From contig JAADFU010000031.1 in NCBI GenBank assembly GCA_013152715.1, forward strand, positions 1 through 35,325: DNA of 35,325 nucleotides. Direction: 5' to 3'. This DNA is from Calditrichota bacterium (GTDB taxonomy: Bacteria > Zhuqueibacterota > Zhuqueibacteria > Thermofontimicrobiales > Thermofontimicrobiaceae). Under the pieces are notes generated by a model that saw nothing but the letters and a program-made list of their open reading frames with translations, searched no databases and was not told the origin of the DNA. Below are positions 34,215-35,325 of this stretch, piece after piece (position 1 is the first letter of the stretch; each line of letters starts with the position of its first letter). Made by a program: the position numbers and the translations under genes.

Positions 34215-35219
34215 TTAGACAGATAATAAATTTGTAATTAACTTGGTAAGTTTCTCTTTTTCATTTGTATTGCTCACAGCAATTAAAAGTGCCAGTGCTG
34301 TCAAGGCATTGTCATTTATTTTTTTCTCACCGCTATCTTTGTAAAGAAAATTATTTCTATCCAAAAAATACACAAACAGAAATGAAGCAATTCGTTTGTT
34401 GCCATCTACAAAAGGATGATCCTTAATAATAAAATACAAAAGATGAGCTGCTTTTTCTTCTAAACTCGGATATAGCTCTTTACCCTCAAAAGTTTGGAGG
34501 ATGCTTCCTAAAATCCCCTTGAGTTTGCCAGGATTTTCCTGACCGAATAAATCACTAGCTTCCTTTTTGGCAATAAGCTCCTCTTTAATCCTATCAATAA
34601 CTTCCTTTGCTTCATCATAGCGTAGAACAAATTCCCCTTTTGCTTTCTTAACAATAGGAATTTTCTCTTTATCGTATTGTTCAAGGAGCGTTAGTGTTTT
34701 TGCGTAGCTGCTAAGCAAACCCAATATTTCACGTTCTTGCCCTGCGAGCAATTCATGTTTAGATTTCTCCTGAAGTAATACGATGATTTCCTGCAAATTT
34801 TTTAATGAATCTTGTACTTGCAGTAGTCTCTTTTTATTTATGGTATAACCTTTAATTAAATGCTCTTTTAATGTTCTTGTAGCCCAAATTCGAAATTGAG
34901 TCCCTTGCTTAGATTTTACACGATAGCCAACGGAAATTATAACATCAAGACTATAAAAATCCATATTTCTTTCTACTTTCCGGCCACCTTCAGATTGAAC
35001 TATTCGGAATTTCCGAATAGTTGAATTTCTTTCTAATTCCCTTTCTTTATATATGTTTTTAATATGTTCATTGATGGTTGGCACCCCCTTGTTAAAAAGT
35101 ATTGCCATTTGTTTTTGTGTGAGCCAAACAGTATCTTTTTCAAGACGTACATCCAATTTAGGTCCCTCTTTGGCCTTGTAGATTACAATCTCACCTTTTT
35201 TTAACTCTTGATTTTGCAT
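34215..35219 (-). CDS. RhuM family protein with C-terminal Fic/Doc domain
   Basis: A 334-residue protein from ATG 35219. The N-terminal half (about 20-130) is RhuM-like: VWLTQKQMAILFNKGVPTIN, then FYSLDVIISVGYRVKS and FRIWATRTLKEHLIKGY, a probable DNA-binding fold found in phage and mobile-element proteins. A coiled-coil region (about 130-190) leads to the Fic/Doc domain with HPFVDGNKR (His268). Fic enzymes transfer AMP or phosphate from nucleotides to proteins; the GNKR ending, as in Doc, leaves AMPylase or kinase activity open. A four-residue longer start at 35231 is possible. The gene looks more AT-rich than its neighbours, suggesting transfer. No antitoxin gene is visible in the 94 bases upstream that remain. 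Confidence 0.88.
   Translation of the reverse strand: MQNQELKKGEIVIYKAKEGPKLDVRLEKDTVWLTQKQMAILFNKGVPTINEHIKNIYKERELERNSTIRKFRIVQSEGGRKVERNMDFYSLDVIISVGYRVKSKQGTQFRIWATRTLKEHLIKGYTINKKRLLQVQDSLKNLQEIIVLLQEKSKHELLAGQEREILGLLSSYAKTLTLLEQYDKEKIPIVKKAKGEFVLRYDEAKEVIDRIKEELIAKKEASDLFGQENPGKLKGILGSILQTFEGKELYPSLEEKAAHLLYFIIKDHPFVDGNKRIASFLFVYFLDRNNFLYKDSGEKKINDNALTALALLIAVSNTNEKEKLTKLITNLLSV
34998..35022. repeat. 25-base palindrome inside RhuM coding sequence
   Basis: Perfect 12-base arms (AACTATTCGGAA and its complement) around one central T. With a single mismatched pair the symmetry extends to 16-base arms (34994-35026). It encodes the residues STIRKFRIVQ near the end of the DNA-binding half. 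Confidence 0.7.
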
Positions 35220-35250
35220 AAAACAGTCCAATCAAATCAGCTCTTTTTTG

Positions 35251-35278
35251 AATTTAACAGACAAATCTATTTAGTCAA
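35251..35278 (-). promoter_or_regulatory. candidate promoter of the RhuM-Fic gene
   Basis: On the minus strand TTGACT (35278-35273) and TAAATT (35256-35251) are 16 bases apart, placing the transcript start about 25 bases before the ATG at 35219. Sequence match only. Confidence 0.4.
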
Positions 35279-35325
35279 CACCTTTACAAATCAAGAATTC
35301 AAAAATTTGAAAAATCTTTCAAAAT

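Overview
The window looks like a chromosomal segment of a Gram-negative bacterium from the Calditrichota/KSB1 side of the FCB superphylum. That placement is inferred from gene content (lipoproteins, outer-membrane barrels, two periplasmic HtrA proteases, an NapH/NapG-type polyferredoxin next to DUF362, a GlcDEF-type oxidase); no rRNA or tRNA is present to confirm it. Most genes are ordinary core functions. Two genes, a single-chain restriction-modification enzyme and a RhuM-Fic protein, look like accessory cargo.

Layout. 0.26-1.8 kb: a two-gene minus-strand unit for an envelope protein and a lipoprotein. 2.2-3.7 kb: guaB (+). 3.7-7.8 kb: a minus-strand cluster of a FemAB-like acyltransferase fused to a carrier-protein domain, an MBOAT membrane acyltransferase and an SGNH esterase. 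This repeats the DltC/DltB/DltD logic with different parts and is the best candidate here for an undescribed system. 8.1-9.2 kb: membrane metallophosphoesterase. 9.5-16.0 kb: a stand-alone GlcD-type flavoprotein, a small barrel protein, and a glcD-glcE-glcF operon for oxidation of glycolate, D-lactate or a similar 2-hydroxy acid. 16.2-16.5 kb: a small protein whose C-terminal 73 residues are almost only Asp, Glu and Trp.

16.7-22.7 kb, minus strand: a protein quality-control cluster transcribed grpE, dnaJ, htrA, fmdB-like, dnaK, with terminators after htrA, after the fmdB-like gene and after dnaK. No hrcA gene and no CIRCE operator were seen; palindromes sit upstream of grpE instead. 23.1-24.6 kb: a second HtrA with Glu at the catalytic Asp position. 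24.7-27.8 kb: a helicase-less ISP-type restriction-modification enzyme, then a short MITE/REP-like element.

28.1-34.0 kb: a tight minus-strand run of hisS (broken by one frameshift), a Tat-exported DUF362 protein, a NapH-NapG fusion polyferredoxin with an internal twin-arginine motif, a STAS/anti-sigma-kinase fusion, a small membrane protein and a YugP-type zinc peptidase. 34.2-35.2 kb: a RhuM-Fic protein whose coding region holds a long DNA palindrome. No CRISPR array, insertion sequence, tRNA or rRNA was found.
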